A stretch of DNA of 64,000 bases from an uncultured Saprospiraceae bacterium (GCA_937139495.1 CAKZQC010000031.1:22357-86356); one strand, 5' to 3'. Positions 9,230-18,674 are shown, counted from the stretch's first letter. Translations and numbers: made by a program. Notes: generated from the letters alone by a model not told the origin.

Positions 9230-11101
9230 ATGCAAAACATATATCAAGAAAGAGAAAAAATTTTAAAAGGAGTATTTGCAGTAGTTGCGATTATGCTCCT
9301 GTTTACGTGCTTTCGACTGCAGGTCGTGGATACCTCGTACCAGCAGCAGCACAGTTATCGCCAAGCGGTTGTATTGTACCCTTCGAGGGGAGCTATCAAG
9401 GATAGGAACGGCAAACTATTGGTGGTCAATGAAGCGATGTATGACCTCAAAGCGACCTACAACACCATCAAAAAAAATGATATAGATACAGCGGCATTGT
9501 GCCAACTACTAGAAATATCAGATAGCACTTTTTTGGCAAATCTCAACAAGGATTTTCGCAAGAAAGAATTTTCAGAAAAAAAACCATATACCTTTCTCTC
9601 TCAAATATCTGCCAATAAATTTGCTCCGCTCGAAGAGCAGCTGTATCGCTTCCCAGGGTTTGAGAGTACCCGCAAGAGTGTGCGCGGTTATCCGCATCAT
9701 GTAGGGGCACACATGCTCGGCTATATTAGCGAAGCTAATTCCAAGCAAATCAAAAAATCAAATGGCGAGTATAAGCGGGGTGATTATTTGGGTACAAGTG
9801 GACTTGAATTGTATTACGAGTCCGAGCTCAAAGGTATCAAGGGGGTAGAGCATGTCCTCAAAGATAAATGGGGCAAGCGACAGGGCAGTTATAAGGAAGG
9901 AGAATTGGATATAGCTGCTAAGTCAGGCTATGATTTGGTTACTTCTATCGACTTGGAACTGCAAGAATATGGCGAAAAATTGATGCAAAATAAAATAGGG
10001 GCTATTGTAGCAATAGAACCTAGCACAGGAGAAATCTTGGCGATGGTCAGTGCACCGAGCTACGACCCTGAGATATTGGCAGTCAATAAGGACAGACAAA
10101 AAGCCTACAAAGGATTGAGCCAAGATTCGTTAACTCCACTTTTCAATAGAGCCTTGATGGCTCAATATCCTCCAGGGTCGATATTCAAGCCTGTACTGTC
10201 GGCAATAGCACTGCAAGAAGGAATTTTGACACCTGATAGAGGCATGGCTTGTCGAGGTGGATTTATTTATGGTGGTTTACGAGTCGGTTGTCACGGACAT
10301 GCACCAATTAGTACAGTTGGCAATGCCATACAGTATTCTTGTAATAATTATTACTGTCAGGCATTTAGGGAGTTGGTGAATATTTATGGTTTTTATTATC
10401 CCGAAAAGGGAATGGATAGACTGGCTGACCACCTTCATGCTTGGGGCTTGGGGGATAAGCTAGGTGTAGATTTGCCGAACGAGGCAAGAGGACACGTTCC
10501 CACGGCTGATTATTACAACAGAAAACATGGTGCAGGTAATTGGAAGTTCTCAACGGCAGTATCGGTTGGTATTGGTCAAGGAGAGCTAGAAATTACGCCT
10601 GTACAGATGGCAAATATGGCTTGTATCATTGCCAATAGAGGACATTATTACATACCGCACTTTGCCAAACAGCTCAAGGGAGATACCTCTAATGTACTAC
10701 AAAAATACCGAGAAAAACAATATACCAAAGTACACCCTCGCCATTTTGAGCCAGTCGTCAAAGGTATGGCAGATGTAATGACCGCAGGGACAGGACGCCG
10801 CTCTATGATTAGCGATATTGTATTGTGTGGCAAAACAGGAACCGTAGAAAACTCTAAAGGAAAAGATCACTCGACGTTCATCGCTTTTGCCCCTAGAGAC
10901 AATCCCAAGATTGCGATAGCAGTATATGTCGAAAACGGAGGATTTGGTTCTACCTATGGTGGTCCAATTTCTAGTTTGATGATCGAAAAGTTTCTGCGTG
11001 GTCACATAGAAGGCAAGCAGCGTCTAGCACTCGAAAAATTTATACTCAACGCAGATTTAGTCAATAAGCCTAAACCAAAACCAACCCCTGCAACTAATTA
11101 A
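9230..11101 (+). CDS. mrdA: Penicillin-binding protein 2 (elongation transpeptidase)
   Basis: This class B PBP cross-links peptidoglycan during elongation. After an N-terminal transmembrane helix (GVFAVVAIMLLFTCF) come the dimerisation domain (YPSRGAIKDRNGKLLVVNE, GTSGLELYYESELKG) and the transpeptidase domain. The three active-site motifs are visible: SxxK as PGSIFKP near residue 320, SxN as YSCNNYY near 367, and KTG as CGKTGTVENS near 535. Its length, 623 residues, is normal. The proline-rich tail PKPKPTP is a minor oddity. Only 2 bases separate it from rodA, its glycosyltransferase partner. Confidence 0.96.
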   Translation: MQNIYQEREKILKGVFAVVAIMLLFTCFRLQVVDTSYQQQHSYRQAVVLYPSRGAIKDRNGKLLVVNEAMYDLKATYNTIKKNDIDTAALCQLLEISDSTFLANLNKDFRKKEFSEKKPYTFLSQISANKFAPLEEQLYRFPGFESTRKSVRGYPHHVGAHMLGYISEANSKQIKKSNGEYKRGDYLGTSGLELYYESELKGIKGVEHVLKDKWGKRQGSYKEGELDIAAKSGYDLVTSIDLELQEYGEKLMQNKIGAIVAIEPSTGEILAMVSAPSYDPEILAVNKDRQKAYKGLSQDSLTPLFNRALMAQYPPGSIFKPVLSAIALQEGILTPDRGMACRGGFIYGGLRVGCHGHAPISTVGNAIQYSCNNYYCQAFRELVNIYGFYYPEKGMDRLADHLHAWGLGDKLGVDLPNEARGHVPTADYYNRKHGAGNWKFSTAVSVGIGQGELEITPVQMANMACIIANRGHYYIPHFAKQLKGDTSNVLQKYREKQYTKVHPRHFEPVVKGMADVMTAGTGRRSMISDIVLCGKTGTVENSKGKDHSTFIAFAPRDNPKIAIAVYVENGGFGSTYGGPISSLMIEKFLRGHIEGKQRLALEKFILNADLVNKPKPKPTPATN

Positions 11102-11103
11102 TT

Positions 11104-12519
11104 ATGAGACAAAGAGGAGATTCCGAACTGGGCGGATATGATTGGATTACGATTGCCCTATGGGCCATACTAGTATGCTGTGGCTGGACAATGATCTTTG
11201 CCTCTGGCTACTTGGACCAAGATTCATTTACGCAGCTTTGGGATTTAGACAAAAACTACGGCAAGCAATTGCTTTGGATAGGAGTAAGTATCGCATTAAT
11301 TGGATTCGTACAGCTGATAGAAGTAAAGTTCTACGAGGCTTTTACGCCCATTTTTTATGGCTTGATGGCACTGGCATTGATTGGGGTATTGTTCACAACG
11401 GCAATAAACGGGGCAACCTCCTGGTATTCTATTGGCAGCTTTCGGCTACAGCCGTCAGAGTTTGCCAAAGTAACAACCGCACTCATGCTAGCCTACTTTT
11501 TGAGCTTGCCCAACAACAAAAACCTTTCGCTGAACGCAAAGCTTCAAGCAGTCGGTATCTTGCTGTTGCCTGCGGGTTTGGTACTCATGCAAGGTGATGC
11601 AGGTTCTACACTAGTCTATTTTTCGCTGTTTTTGGTGCTATTTCTGGCTGGAATGGATGCGTGGCTCTATGCTTTAGGCTTGGTGGTTGCTGCCTTATCT
11701 ATCGGAGCATTGCTATACGATACGACTTGGTGGTTGGTCAATGGGGTTATCATTCTAGCGAGTGCTTTTTTACTGAACACATGGCGGCATGATATGACAT
11801 GGCTAGGGCTGTTTTTGGTGCAATGTTTAGGCTCGTATTTTTTATTTACAGAAGATACCTTTGTCCTAATTACAGCAGTTAATGGAGTGATATTGGCAGG
11901 GCTAATGCTAGTTAATATTGGTATCAAAAACGTACAATCTACTTTAGGTACTGTGGTTGTCGCCGCTACTTCTATTTTGTATGCCTCTTCGGTCAATTAT
12001 ATTTTCAATAATGTATTGCGCAGACACCAACAAGAACGAATATGGGTGTGGCTACGCCCCGAAAAATGTGACCCGCTTGGACCGCTGTATAACTTAGAGC
12101 AATCCAAATTTGCGATTGGTTCAGGTGGTTGGACTGGCAAGGGATTTTTGCAAGGCGAGCGTACCAAGCTAGATTATGTACCCGAACAATCGACCGATTT
12201 TATCTTCTGTACGGTTGGAGAGGAATGGGGCTATTTGGGGACTTCTTTTGTCATCTTGGTCTTTTTTGGGCTGATTTTTCGCATCTTTCAGTTAGCTAAT
12301 CGCCAACGCTCCAACTTCGCACAATTCTATGCCTATTGTGTAGCAGCAATTCTATTTTTCCATGTATTTATCAATATAGGAATGACCATTGGGTTAGTTC
12401 CAGTCATTGGTATTCCGCTGCCTTTTATTAGTTATGGAGGGTCTTCCCTCATGTCTTTTTCTATACTCATGGGTATTTTGATTAAGCTGGACAGTGGTCG
12501 TCTTTCTACCTTCCGATAA
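11104..12519 (+). CDS. rodA: SEDS peptidoglycan glycosyltransferase RodA
   Basis: RodA polymerises lipid II in partnership with PBP2. The 471-residue polytopic protein has around ten transmembrane segments and SEDS landmarks: LQPSEFAKVTTALMLAYFL, LMQGDAGSTLVYFSLFLVLF, and near the C-terminus PVIGIPLPFISYGGSSLMSF. It is somewhat longer than the ~370-residue E. coli protein because of additional hydrophobic sequence in the middle (residues ~180-300). It is the last gene of the elongasome cluster. Confidence 0.95.
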   Translation: MRQRGDSELGGYDWITIALWAILVCCGWTMIFASGYLDQDSFTQLWDLDKNYGKQLLWIGVSIALIGFVQLIEVKFYEAFTPIFYGLMALALIGVLFTTAINGATSWYSIGSFRLQPSEFAKVTTALMLAYFLSLPNNKNLSLNAKLQAVGILLLPAGLVLMQGDAGSTLVYFSLFLVLFLAGMDAWLYALGLVVAALSIGALLYDTTWWLVNGVIILASAFLLNTWRHDMTWLGLFLVQCLGSYFLFTEDTFVLITAVNGVILAGLMLVNIGIKNVQSTLGTVVVAATSILYASSVNYIFNNVLRRHQQERIWVWLRPEKCDPLGPLYNLEQSKFAIGSGGWTGKGFLQGERTKLDYVPEQSTDFIFCTVGEEWGYLGTSFVILVFFGLIFRIFQLANRQRSNFAQFYAYCVAAILFFHVFINIGMTIGLVPVIGIPLPFISYGGSSLMSFSILMGILIKLDSGRLSTFR

Positions 12520-12696
12520 GACTGCGAAATCAAGACCTAGATACGCTCTTAGCTAGACTCACTTGTATATATTTTAACAGGACAAATATTTGAACTTGGA
12601 ACTTATCGACCATTCTGCTAGTTATTGATTTATTGCATAACCTCTATTGAACACCCACATTGTCTAATAGTTGGAAACAAAATAAATCAGAAAAGT

Positions 12697-13167
12697 ATGA
12701 AATGGCGTAGATTAAATGGTAGTAGGATTCTGTTGCCCATCAAGGAGGCTGTTCAGAAAACTATTCAGAAAGAATTGGATTTGGGCAACAAGCTGACGAT
12801 ATGTATTGGCACTGACTCGCAAGTGCGAGGAGCCGATACTGTTTTTGCGACGGTTATTGTGTTCTTGCGAGATGGCAAGGGTGGGTTCATGTTCATTAGT
12901 ACCGAAACAGACCAGCAGCAACGCTCTATCCGAGAACGTATGATTACAGAAGTAGCACGTTCGGTGACATTAGCCTACGAGCTATCGGACGTTTGGAACG
13001 AGTTTGATATTGATTTGGAAATTCATGCAGATATCAACACTGATGCGACTTTCAAGTCGAATGTAGCACTCAAAGAAGCGATGGGTTATATCAAAGGTAT
13101 GGGTTATACCTTCAAAGCCAAACCTAACGCCTTTGCGAGTTCGAGCTGTGCCGATAAGGTCTGCTAG
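12697..13167 (+). CDS. YkuK/DUF458-type RNase H-like protein
   Basis: The 156-residue protein starting at the ATG at 12697 (MKWRRLNGSRI) contains the YkuK-family pattern CIGTDSQVRGADTVFATVIV followed by DIDLEIHADINTD and the C-terminal KPNAFASSSCADKVC. The family has an RNase H-like fold of unknown role. An in-frame ATG 72 bases upstream exists, but the extra residues (MIYCITSIEH...) do not look like family sequence. It ends just before a strong terminator. Confidence 0.75.
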   Translation: MKWRRLNGSRILLPIKEAVQKTIQKELDLGNKLTICIGTDSQVRGADTVFATVIVFLRDGKGGFMFISTETDQQQRSIRERMITEVARSVTLAYELSDVWNEFDIDLEIHADINTDATFKSNVALKEAMGYIKGMGYTFKAKPNAFASSSCADKVC

Positions 13168-13185
13168 ATTAGCAATATATCATAT

Positions 13186-13226
13186 AGAAGAGCCTATCTG
13201 TGGAAACAGATAGGCTCTTCTTCTTT
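13186..13226. terminator. Hairpin terminator between convergent genes
   Basis: A perfect 15-base stem (agaagagcctatctg at 13186-13200, complement at 13207-13221) is followed by a T-rich tract. It separates the YkuK-like gene from the converging membrane-protein gene and may serve both. Confidence 0.85.
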
Positions 13227-13252
13227 TGGAGGGTAGCAGTTTTCTGGAATAA

Positions 13253-13717
13253 TTAATTATCCTGCGGTTTCATTTGCTCGAACAGCGGGCGAGTGTCTTC
13301 TGCTATTACAGGAGATTTATATACTTTGTCCTTCGCAAAAAAGAAGCTGATGAAACGAACAATGGCATAGAGCAATGGAAATGCAACAGCAAGACCATAA
13401 TACCACCAAAACTTTTCCTCCATATTGGGCAAATAGAGCGGCAATGTTTCGTACAAACCATAAGCGTACAGCAAGAACATTGCTACCCAAATTGCCAACA
13501 TGGTGACAATCATTAGTATTCGTCCGACAGACCAAGCAATAGCCGCTAAGTCGCCTTCTTTTTTGTGCCGCTGACTAGCCCAATTCAGTAGGCGAGTTCG
13601 CCCATAAAGCAGTATAGGCATTGGGAAATAATTGAACGCAAAAGCCATCACTAAATAGAAGCCACCTGCACCGCAGATGCCCAATAACAAGGCTTTGGTA
13701 ATGTAGATAATATCCAT
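13253..13717 (-). CDS. Hypothetical membrane protein, ~4 transmembrane segments
   Basis: I do not recognise the family. The 154-residue protein has hydrophobic segments near residues 6-30 (ALLLGICGAGGFYLVMAFAF), 65-90 (ILMIVTMLAIWVAMFLLYAY) and 106-128 (YYGLAVAFPLLYAIVRFI), with a soluble acidic C-terminus. It is a single gene converging on the YkuK-like gene. An inner-membrane location is inferred. Confidence 0.6.
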   Translation of the reverse strand: MDIIYITKALLLGICGAGGFYLVMAFAFNYFPMPILLYGRTRLLNWASQRHKKEGDLAAIAWSVGRILMIVTMLAIWVAMFLLYAYGLYETLPLYLPNMEEKFWWYYGLAVAFPLLYAIVRFISFFFAKDKVYKSPVIAEDTRPLFEQMKPQDN

Positions 13718-13890
13718 TGGTAATATTTAGATTGAAAGGGCAGATAAACCGTGCTGACAAATGCTATATTTAGTAGCGGTCAAAGGAGTAAGGTTCAAAA
13801 ATAGTAATTTGTTGGGATAGGTAATAGTAGATAGCTACAAAAAATGACGGAATAACAAAGATATTACACTTTTTTTCTATCTTTAATACC

Positions 13891-14352
13891 ATGGAAAAGC
13901 TACAAAAATTATTGCAAGATAAAGAAAATGCAAGCTGGGAAATTGGTTTTCGAGATTATGTCCATACAGGCAAAGTTGCGATTGATGACTTTCTGTGGGA
14001 ATGGTTGTATGAACGAATAGAATGGCCAGACGAAGACTTTAGCGTTTTTAGTAAAGATAATATTTATGTCCAAACCAATTTTTTGGGTGTCAATATTGTT
14101 ATTCGTACAGGGGACGAGAGTCAACGCCGATTTGTACATACGGCTATGTTTGTATCCAATGCCTATCACCCTGATTTTGAAGTAACGGCAAAAGTGACGG
14201 AGGCGGAATGGCGATTTCCATCGGTAGGCAATCCTTACATAGATGCACCCAATTATCGTTGGTGGGAACAGCTACTTTTTTGCAAACTTCTTCGATTGAC
14301 TTTTGAGGACGAGCGTGGTTTAGATTTCTTGATTGAGCAAATTCGACGCTAG
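13891..14352 (+). CDS. Hypothetical cytoplasmic protein
   Basis: The 153-residue protein has no signal peptide, no transmembrane segment and no motif I recognise; it is rich in Trp and acidic residues (IDDFLWEWLYERIEWPDEDF). It has its own upstream gap and a hairpin terminator 38 bases after the stop, so it appears to be a monocistronic real gene. The ATG at 13891 is the only good start. Confidence 0.6.
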   Translation: MEKLQKLLQDKENASWEIGFRDYVHTGKVAIDDFLWEWLYERIEWPDEDFSVFSKDNIYVQTNFLGVNIVIRTGDESQRRFVHTAMFVSNAYHPDFEVTAKVTEAEWRFPSVGNPYIDAPNYRWWEQLLFCKLLRLTFEDERGLDFLIEQIRR

Positions 14353-14390
14353 TCACCCAATAGAATTAGACCTGTTCTTATTCCAAAAAA

Positions 14391-14431
14391 AACCTTCTAA
14401 GAATCGTATTGATTTCTTAGAAGGTTTTTTT
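14391..14431. terminator. Bidirectional hairpin terminator
   Basis: A 13-base perfect stem (aaccttctaagaa at 14391-14403, complement at 14413-14425) has A-run before and T-run after, so it can stop transcription from the hypothetical gene on the plus strand and the M23 peptidase gene on the minus strand. Confidence 0.88.
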
Positions 14432-14454
14432 GTAGTATTGGCGATAGCTTATTT

Positions 14455-15429
14455 TTATTCGGCTACAATCGACATGGCTTGATTTTCGGCACGAGCCGCT
14501 GTTACAAACTCTTTATATTCTTTAGGTGACAGTCCATCTAAACAGAATTGTAGTGGATTGATTTTATTGCCTTTGTGCAATACCTCATAGTGTACGTGTG
14601 GAGAAGTAGAAGTTCCAGTACTTCCGACCAAACCAATGATAGCACCACGCTTAACGATTTGACCTACTTTACATTCTACTTTTGACATGTGTCCGTAAAG
14701 TGTTTTGTAACCATAACCGTGATCAATCACTACGTTTCTTCCGTAACCTGATTTTTTGTATTCTACACGAACTACAGTACCGCCGCCAGTAGCATAGATA
14801 GGGGTTCCTTTGCGAGCACCAAAGTCAATACCTGTGTGCATCTTGCGTGTTTTGAAAACGGGGTGTACTCTATATCCAAACCCTGAGAGGGCAGTAATTT
14901 TCTTTTTGAGCATTCGTATAGGACGAATCGAAGGGATAGAAGCGAGCATACGCTCTTTTTCTTGGGCTGCGCCCAATACTTTATCTTGAGATTTAGCAGA
15001 AACTGCTAGTTGGTGGCGTAATTTTGCCATTTTTTGGTTGGTAGCTATAATCAATTCGCTATCGGTAAGATTACGAATATCGGCATGCTTGTCGCTACCT
15101 CCACGACCACCGTTCCAGACACTTTTGTCCGTTGGGTTCATTTCGAGTACTTGACGATAAATAGCATCGTCTCTTTCGTGCAGATTGGTTAGTGCACCAC
15201 TCATCAAATCAATTTGCTGGTTCAATTCGGTGTACTTCTGTTTCATTTGAGCCAATTCTTGGCTTTGAACATCAGTATTCTTATTAGGTGTAAGTGCATA
15301 TACTAAAAAAGTGTAAGCACCAATCGCACCAACTACACTCAAACTACGCAAAACCCGTTGTTTCCAAGAGAAAGTTACTTTTTCGTAACGAAGCGTATGT
15401 TTGTTGTAGATATATTTTTCATTTGCCAT
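14455..15429 (-). CDS. M23 (LytM-type) peptidase, membrane-anchored
   Basis: This 324-residue protein has an N-terminal transmembrane helix near residues 30-47 (VVGAIGAYTFLVYAL), a coiled coil (QMKQKYTELNQQIDLM) and a C-terminal M23 zinc metallopeptidase domain. The zinc ligands are visible as HTGIDFG (HxxxD) near residue 199 and HVHYE (HxH) near 281, with YGRNVVIDHGYGYKTLYGHM between. It is predicted to cut peptidoglycan cross-bridges in the periplasm or to act as a regulator of cell-wall hydrolases. Both metal-binding motifs are intact, so I favour an active enzyme. Confidence 0.9.
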   Translation of the reverse strand: MANEKYIYNKHTLRYEKVTFSWKQRVLRSLSVVGAIGAYTFLVYALTPNKNTDVQSQELAQMKQKYTELNQQIDLMSGALTNLHERDDAIYRQVLEMNPTDKSVWNGGRGGSDKHADIRNLTDSELIIATNQKMAKLRHQLAVSAKSQDKVLGAAQEKERMLASIPSIRPIRMLKKKITALSGFGYRVHPVFKTRKMHTGIDFGARKGTPIYATGGGTVVRVEYKKSGYGRNVVIDHGYGYKTLYGHMSKVECKVGQIVKRGAIIGLVGSTGTSTSPHVHYEVLHKGNKINPLQFCLDGLSPKEYKEFVTAARAENQAMSIVAE

Positions 15430-15845
15430 AGTAATGGACGGTATTTAGTTTTGAGCGTTATGAAATCGGCTTTTGAAGTGTCAAGACCCATTTCTTGCAA
15501 GGCAAATATAGGTACTTGTAGCTAATTCCCAAACTTTTTAAAAAAAAACTGCTTTTATTGAAACAATTTAACACCTCTGTAAGTGCTTGTGGAAGCTATT
15601 GTTAAACAAGATTGGATTGGTCTGTTTGATAAAGCGTCTGTTTGACTAAAGTTTAATGCAACTCTTTTGTTACTTGTACAATATACAATTTGTTGATAGA
15701 TAGCTGGATAAATATTTTAAAAGTGTCTAGAATTGGCGAATAATTAGCTTGATTATGACATGGGAAAGACGTTTGTTATCACTTCTTTAACATTTGGTAC
15801 AGAATTAGACAGGAGTGAGTCGATAAAGTTATTTTCAAAATGGGT
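15430..15845. other. Gene-free stretch upstream of module 1
   Basis: About 416 bases of A+T-rich sequence between the divergent M23 peptidase gene and module 1. I see no open frame of note and no hairpin. It presumably holds the promoter for the M23 gene. Confidence 0.5.
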
Positions 15846-15876
15846 TTGAATTATTAAAAAATTTGTTTTATATTCG
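15846..15876 (+). promoter_or_regulatory. Candidate Bacteroidota promoter for module 1
   Basis: A TTG at 15846-15848 is followed after 20 bases by TATATTCG (15869-15876), close to the Bacteroidota TTTG / TAnnTTTG consensus. It lies 37 bases upstream of the first module-1 gene. This is a pattern match only. Confidence 0.5.
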
Positions 15877-15913
15877 CAGCTAATCATTTTTTAATCAAAA
15901 ATATCCTCACAAA

Positions 15914-16825
15914 ATGGCATTTAAGTCCAAGATAAATCCGGTGACTCTGGCAGAGTTAACACACAAAGAATACGAAAAACAGATTAAAAAAGAAGTTGCC
16001 AAAGCAGAAAAATTTGGTAGTCTTCCAGTTATTGTTTTATCACATTTTAAATTTGCTTGTGGTACGATTAGTACTTTGATGCTTTTTGGTAAGCAGTCGG
16101 GCGAGTTGGGGAAGTTTTATAAACGAGCTAAAAAAGAACGCAAACAAGAGAATGACTTTGCTAAGGGCATTTGCTATTTCGAAGCGACAGAAGACCAAGG
16201 CACGATATTGCATATTGCTCTTAATGATGGAAAAGGGAAACCTAGCCAAATGAAAAAGAACAGTAAGGCATTATTCAAAAAATTGGGCATGTCACCCAAT
16301 ATCTATAAAGGTGAACTACCAGAAGATTTATTGGCAGGAAGTCAAGCGGCACTCAGTGTGTCAGAAGTAGAACTATTGGACAAAGAAGCGGATGAAGAGA
16401 ACGACAAAAAAAGTCTAGCATGGGCAGCCAAGCAATACCAAAAGTACTTCAAGATGGTCACGTTAGAGCTATTGCCGATGTTAAAAACAACAGATGCTGT
16501 CACGTTTGAGGTGTATCACCTCAAGTTGGCAAAGAAAGGTTATCAAGCTGCTAGCGGCTTTTTAGACCGCTACGAGGAAGAGGATAAAGAAAAACATCTT
16601 CAGAAGTATGCTCCCTTGCGTGACAAGGTATTGGCAAATAAAGATCAACTCCAAAAGATAGCGGCTAAAATCAAGCAATTACTGAGTCAACAGGCAGAGC
16701 AGCACATAGGGGAATCGATCTCTTCAGAAGAATTGGAGCAGGAGGGCAAAATAATATTGGAAGAAATGCAAACGAAATTTCAAGCAGCTTTTGATTGGCT
16801 CGACCAACTACAGACCCCAGCATAA
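15914..16825 (+). CDS. Module 1 protein A: 303-residue conserved partner protein
   Basis: I do not recognise a named family. The protein is clearly paralogous to the products at 46771-47682 and 56959-57873. Shared blocks are the start M(A/S)FKxK, LMLFGKQSGELGKFYK, ENDFAKGICYFE, LHIALNDGKGKP, KALFKKLG and YKGELP. The second half is mostly predicted helix (KQYQKYFKMVTLELLP, LQKIAAKIKQLLS). There is no signal peptide or membrane segment, so it is soluble. It always precedes a ~580-residue protein by 15-40 bases and must act with it; a chaperone, loading factor or co-effector is my inference. Confidence 0.7.
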   Translation: MAFKSKINPVTLAELTHKEYEKQIKKEVAKAEKFGSLPVIVLSHFKFACGTISTLMLFGKQSGELGKFYKRAKKERKQENDFAKGICYFEATEDQGTILHIALNDGKGKPSQMKKNSKALFKKLGMSPNIYKGELPEDLLAGSQAALSVSEVELLDKEADEENDKKSLAWAAKQYQKYFKMVTLELLPMLKTTDAVTFEVYHLKLAKKGYQAASGFLDRYEEEDKEKHLQKYAPLRDKVLANKDQLQKIAAKIKQLLSQQAEQHIGESISSEELEQEGKIILEEMQTKFQAAFDWLDQLQTPA

Positions 16826-16865
16826 ATCACCTTAATTAAAAGAACCAACAGAAACTAGATAAAAA

Positions 16866-18674
16866 ATGAATGAGCAAAAATTAAAAGAACTGTATTGGGA
16901 GTTGAGAGAAAGGGCTGCCATGTTTTATAGTCAAATAGAAGTATTAGAAAAGGAAGGAGTTGATATTACAAAGCTTAATGCACAGCGAGAAGAAATTAGT
17001 TTAGCGTTAGCAATACTTGCAGAAAGAGCAAAAAAAAAGAATATTGATCTTAATGATAGCTCTGGCTTATCTATTGTTGATAATGAATCTGATGATTGGG
17101 AACAAATTATTAACTCCTGTCAATTTGAGCCAAGAGTAAAGGCAGAAATAGTACATATAATAAAGAATAAAGTTAAGATTACAAAACCTAAAAATAGTAT
17201 TGTTTTAGAGCTTATATTTAATGCAGAAAAATATTATGTAAATGGGTTAGATAGGGCTAAAAATGGTGATATTTTAATTGTTAATAATTCAAATGAGCCA
17301 ACTCCAGAAGACAGAGCAAACTACGCAAAGGCAATAACTGCTGCATTGCTAGATACTCTCCAAGCTATGCAAAGCTACAAATGGGAAGGTTTGGTTGCAC
17401 ATGAAAATTTTAAGGCATATTACCATAATAAAAAAGAATATTCTTTGTCAGAAACTATTCTATCTGCTATAGATCAACAATTGACTTTTGCGTCACATCA
17501 GTTTAAGTTAGACTTAGTAAGTTACATTCCTGCTGAATATAACGATGAAAAGAAATATATTAAGCTGTCAAAAACTAAATTTCAAGCATATATATCGGGT
17601 AGTTTTACCCGAACTTCAACTAGCCTTACAATCAGCGGAGAATCAGAAATTGAAGGCGAAGTATTGAAGTTTTTTGCAGGTTTCATGAAAAAAACTATTG
17701 GTATAGGGAGTGTTTCTAATTTTATTAAATCTGCATTCCAGAAAGAAATGATTGCTGATGCGGGCAAGGGCAAGTTAACAAGTTCTTTGTTTACAACAGG
17801 AGTAAGATGGGATTTAGGGGCAGGGCGTTCTGTTTTAGCTCAAATCGATTTGATTTCTATAAATTGGACTGAAATGCTATTTCCTAAAGAAGGTGATTCG
17901 AAGAGGAAAAGTATAAGCATAGGTGGTTTTAGGCTGAAAGGAGAAGTTGATTTGCTAAAGCTAATAGCTAAAGAGTCTTCTGGTGCTGTGTTTCAAAAAG
18001 CTAGTGCAACTATAAGTTTAGCTTGGGATATTGTATTAAATGAAGAAATTTTAGCAAAGATAGGACTTGAAATTCTAAAGAAGAAGGCTGAAGGGGAAGC
18101 TGTAGAAAATACTGTAGATGCGGCCCTAAAAAAGGCTGAAAAACTATCAAATACCAAAAAATACAAAAAGGTTCAAGAACTTTCTAAAGTAATAGAAAAC
18201 AACATTCCTGATGCCGCCGAAGGAGTCAAAGATGCATTGTCAGGTAAAAAGCCTAGCGATCGTTCTAAGAAAGCAGTAGATGCTATGAAGGCAGCAGTAG
18301 AGGAAGCTGATAAATTGATTGATACAATCAGTGGAGGATTAAAGGATAAAGCAGATGATGTTCTCAAAAAATCCTTAGGTTATGCCGATGATATATTTAG
18401 AGGTGCATTGCGAATGGTAAGTACACCAGCAGGTAAAGGAATTATAAAAACAGCGGCTAAATTTATTCCAATAGTAGGACAGATTTTTGCAGTATTTGAT
18501 GCAGTTGTCACGGTTATTCAGGTTGTCAAATTTGCCTACGACAACTGGGATGAAATTAAAAAAATATTTTCGTCAAATGAAGGCGTTTTTGAGCCTATCA
18601 ATGGAGATATAAATATGCCTATTGACGAAACTAGAGTAAAGCCTATTGTTATTATTACACCTATTGATAAATAA
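16866..18674 (+). CDS. Module 1 protein B: putative CIS effector with hydrophobic C-terminal segment
   Basis: This 602-residue protein is paralogous to those at 47719-49425 and 55183-56943. Conserved marks are the N-terminus MNExxLxxLYxEL, an acidic block NESDDWEQII near residue 78, and QFKLDLVSYIP near 215 in a beta-rich middle. A charged helical stretch at ~400-520 (KKAEGEAVENTVDAALKKAEK) follows. A long hydrophobic segment at ~525-560 contains FIPIVGQIFAVFDAVV; the tail is ~45 residues. IPxVG-type hydrophobic segments are common in polymorphic and pore-forming toxins. No catalytic motif was seen. Membrane proteins follow downstream as possible immunity factors. A membrane-inserting effector is an inference from topology and context. 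Codon use looks more A+T-rich than in neighbours. Confidence 0.6.
   Translation: MNEQKLKELYWELRERAAMFYSQIEVLEKEGVDITKLNAQREEISLALAILAERAKKKNIDLNDSSGLSIVDNESDDWEQIINSCQFEPRVKAEIVHIIKNKVKITKPKNSIVLELIFNAEKYYVNGLDRAKNGDILIVNNSNEPTPEDRANYAKAITAALLDTLQAMQSYKWEGLVAHENFKAYYHNKKEYSLSETILSAIDQQLTFASHQFKLDLVSYIPAEYNDEKKYIKLSKTKFQAYISGSFTRTSTSLTISGESEIEGEVLKFFAGFMKKTIGIGSVSNFIKSAFQKEMIADAGKGKLTSSLFTTGVRWDLGAGRSVLAQIDLISINWTEMLFPKEGDSKRKSISIGGFRLKGEVDLLKLIAKESSGAVFQKASATISLAWDIVLNEEILAKIGLEILKKKAEGEAVENTVDAALKKAEKLSNTKKYKKVQELSKVIENNIPDAAEGVKDALSGKKPSDRSKKAVDAMKAAVEEADKLIDTISGGLKDKADDVLKKSLGYADDIFRGALRMVSTPAGKGIIKTAAKFIPIVGQIFAVFDAVVTVIQVVKFAYDNWDEIKKIFSSNEGVFEPINGDINMPIDETRVKPIVIITPIDK

Noticed and set aside
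12545..12565. Sequence tagatacgctcttag resembling the MITE right end at 63577-63592
   Set aside because: Only ~15 bases match and I found no left end nearby; it may be chance or a very old remnant.
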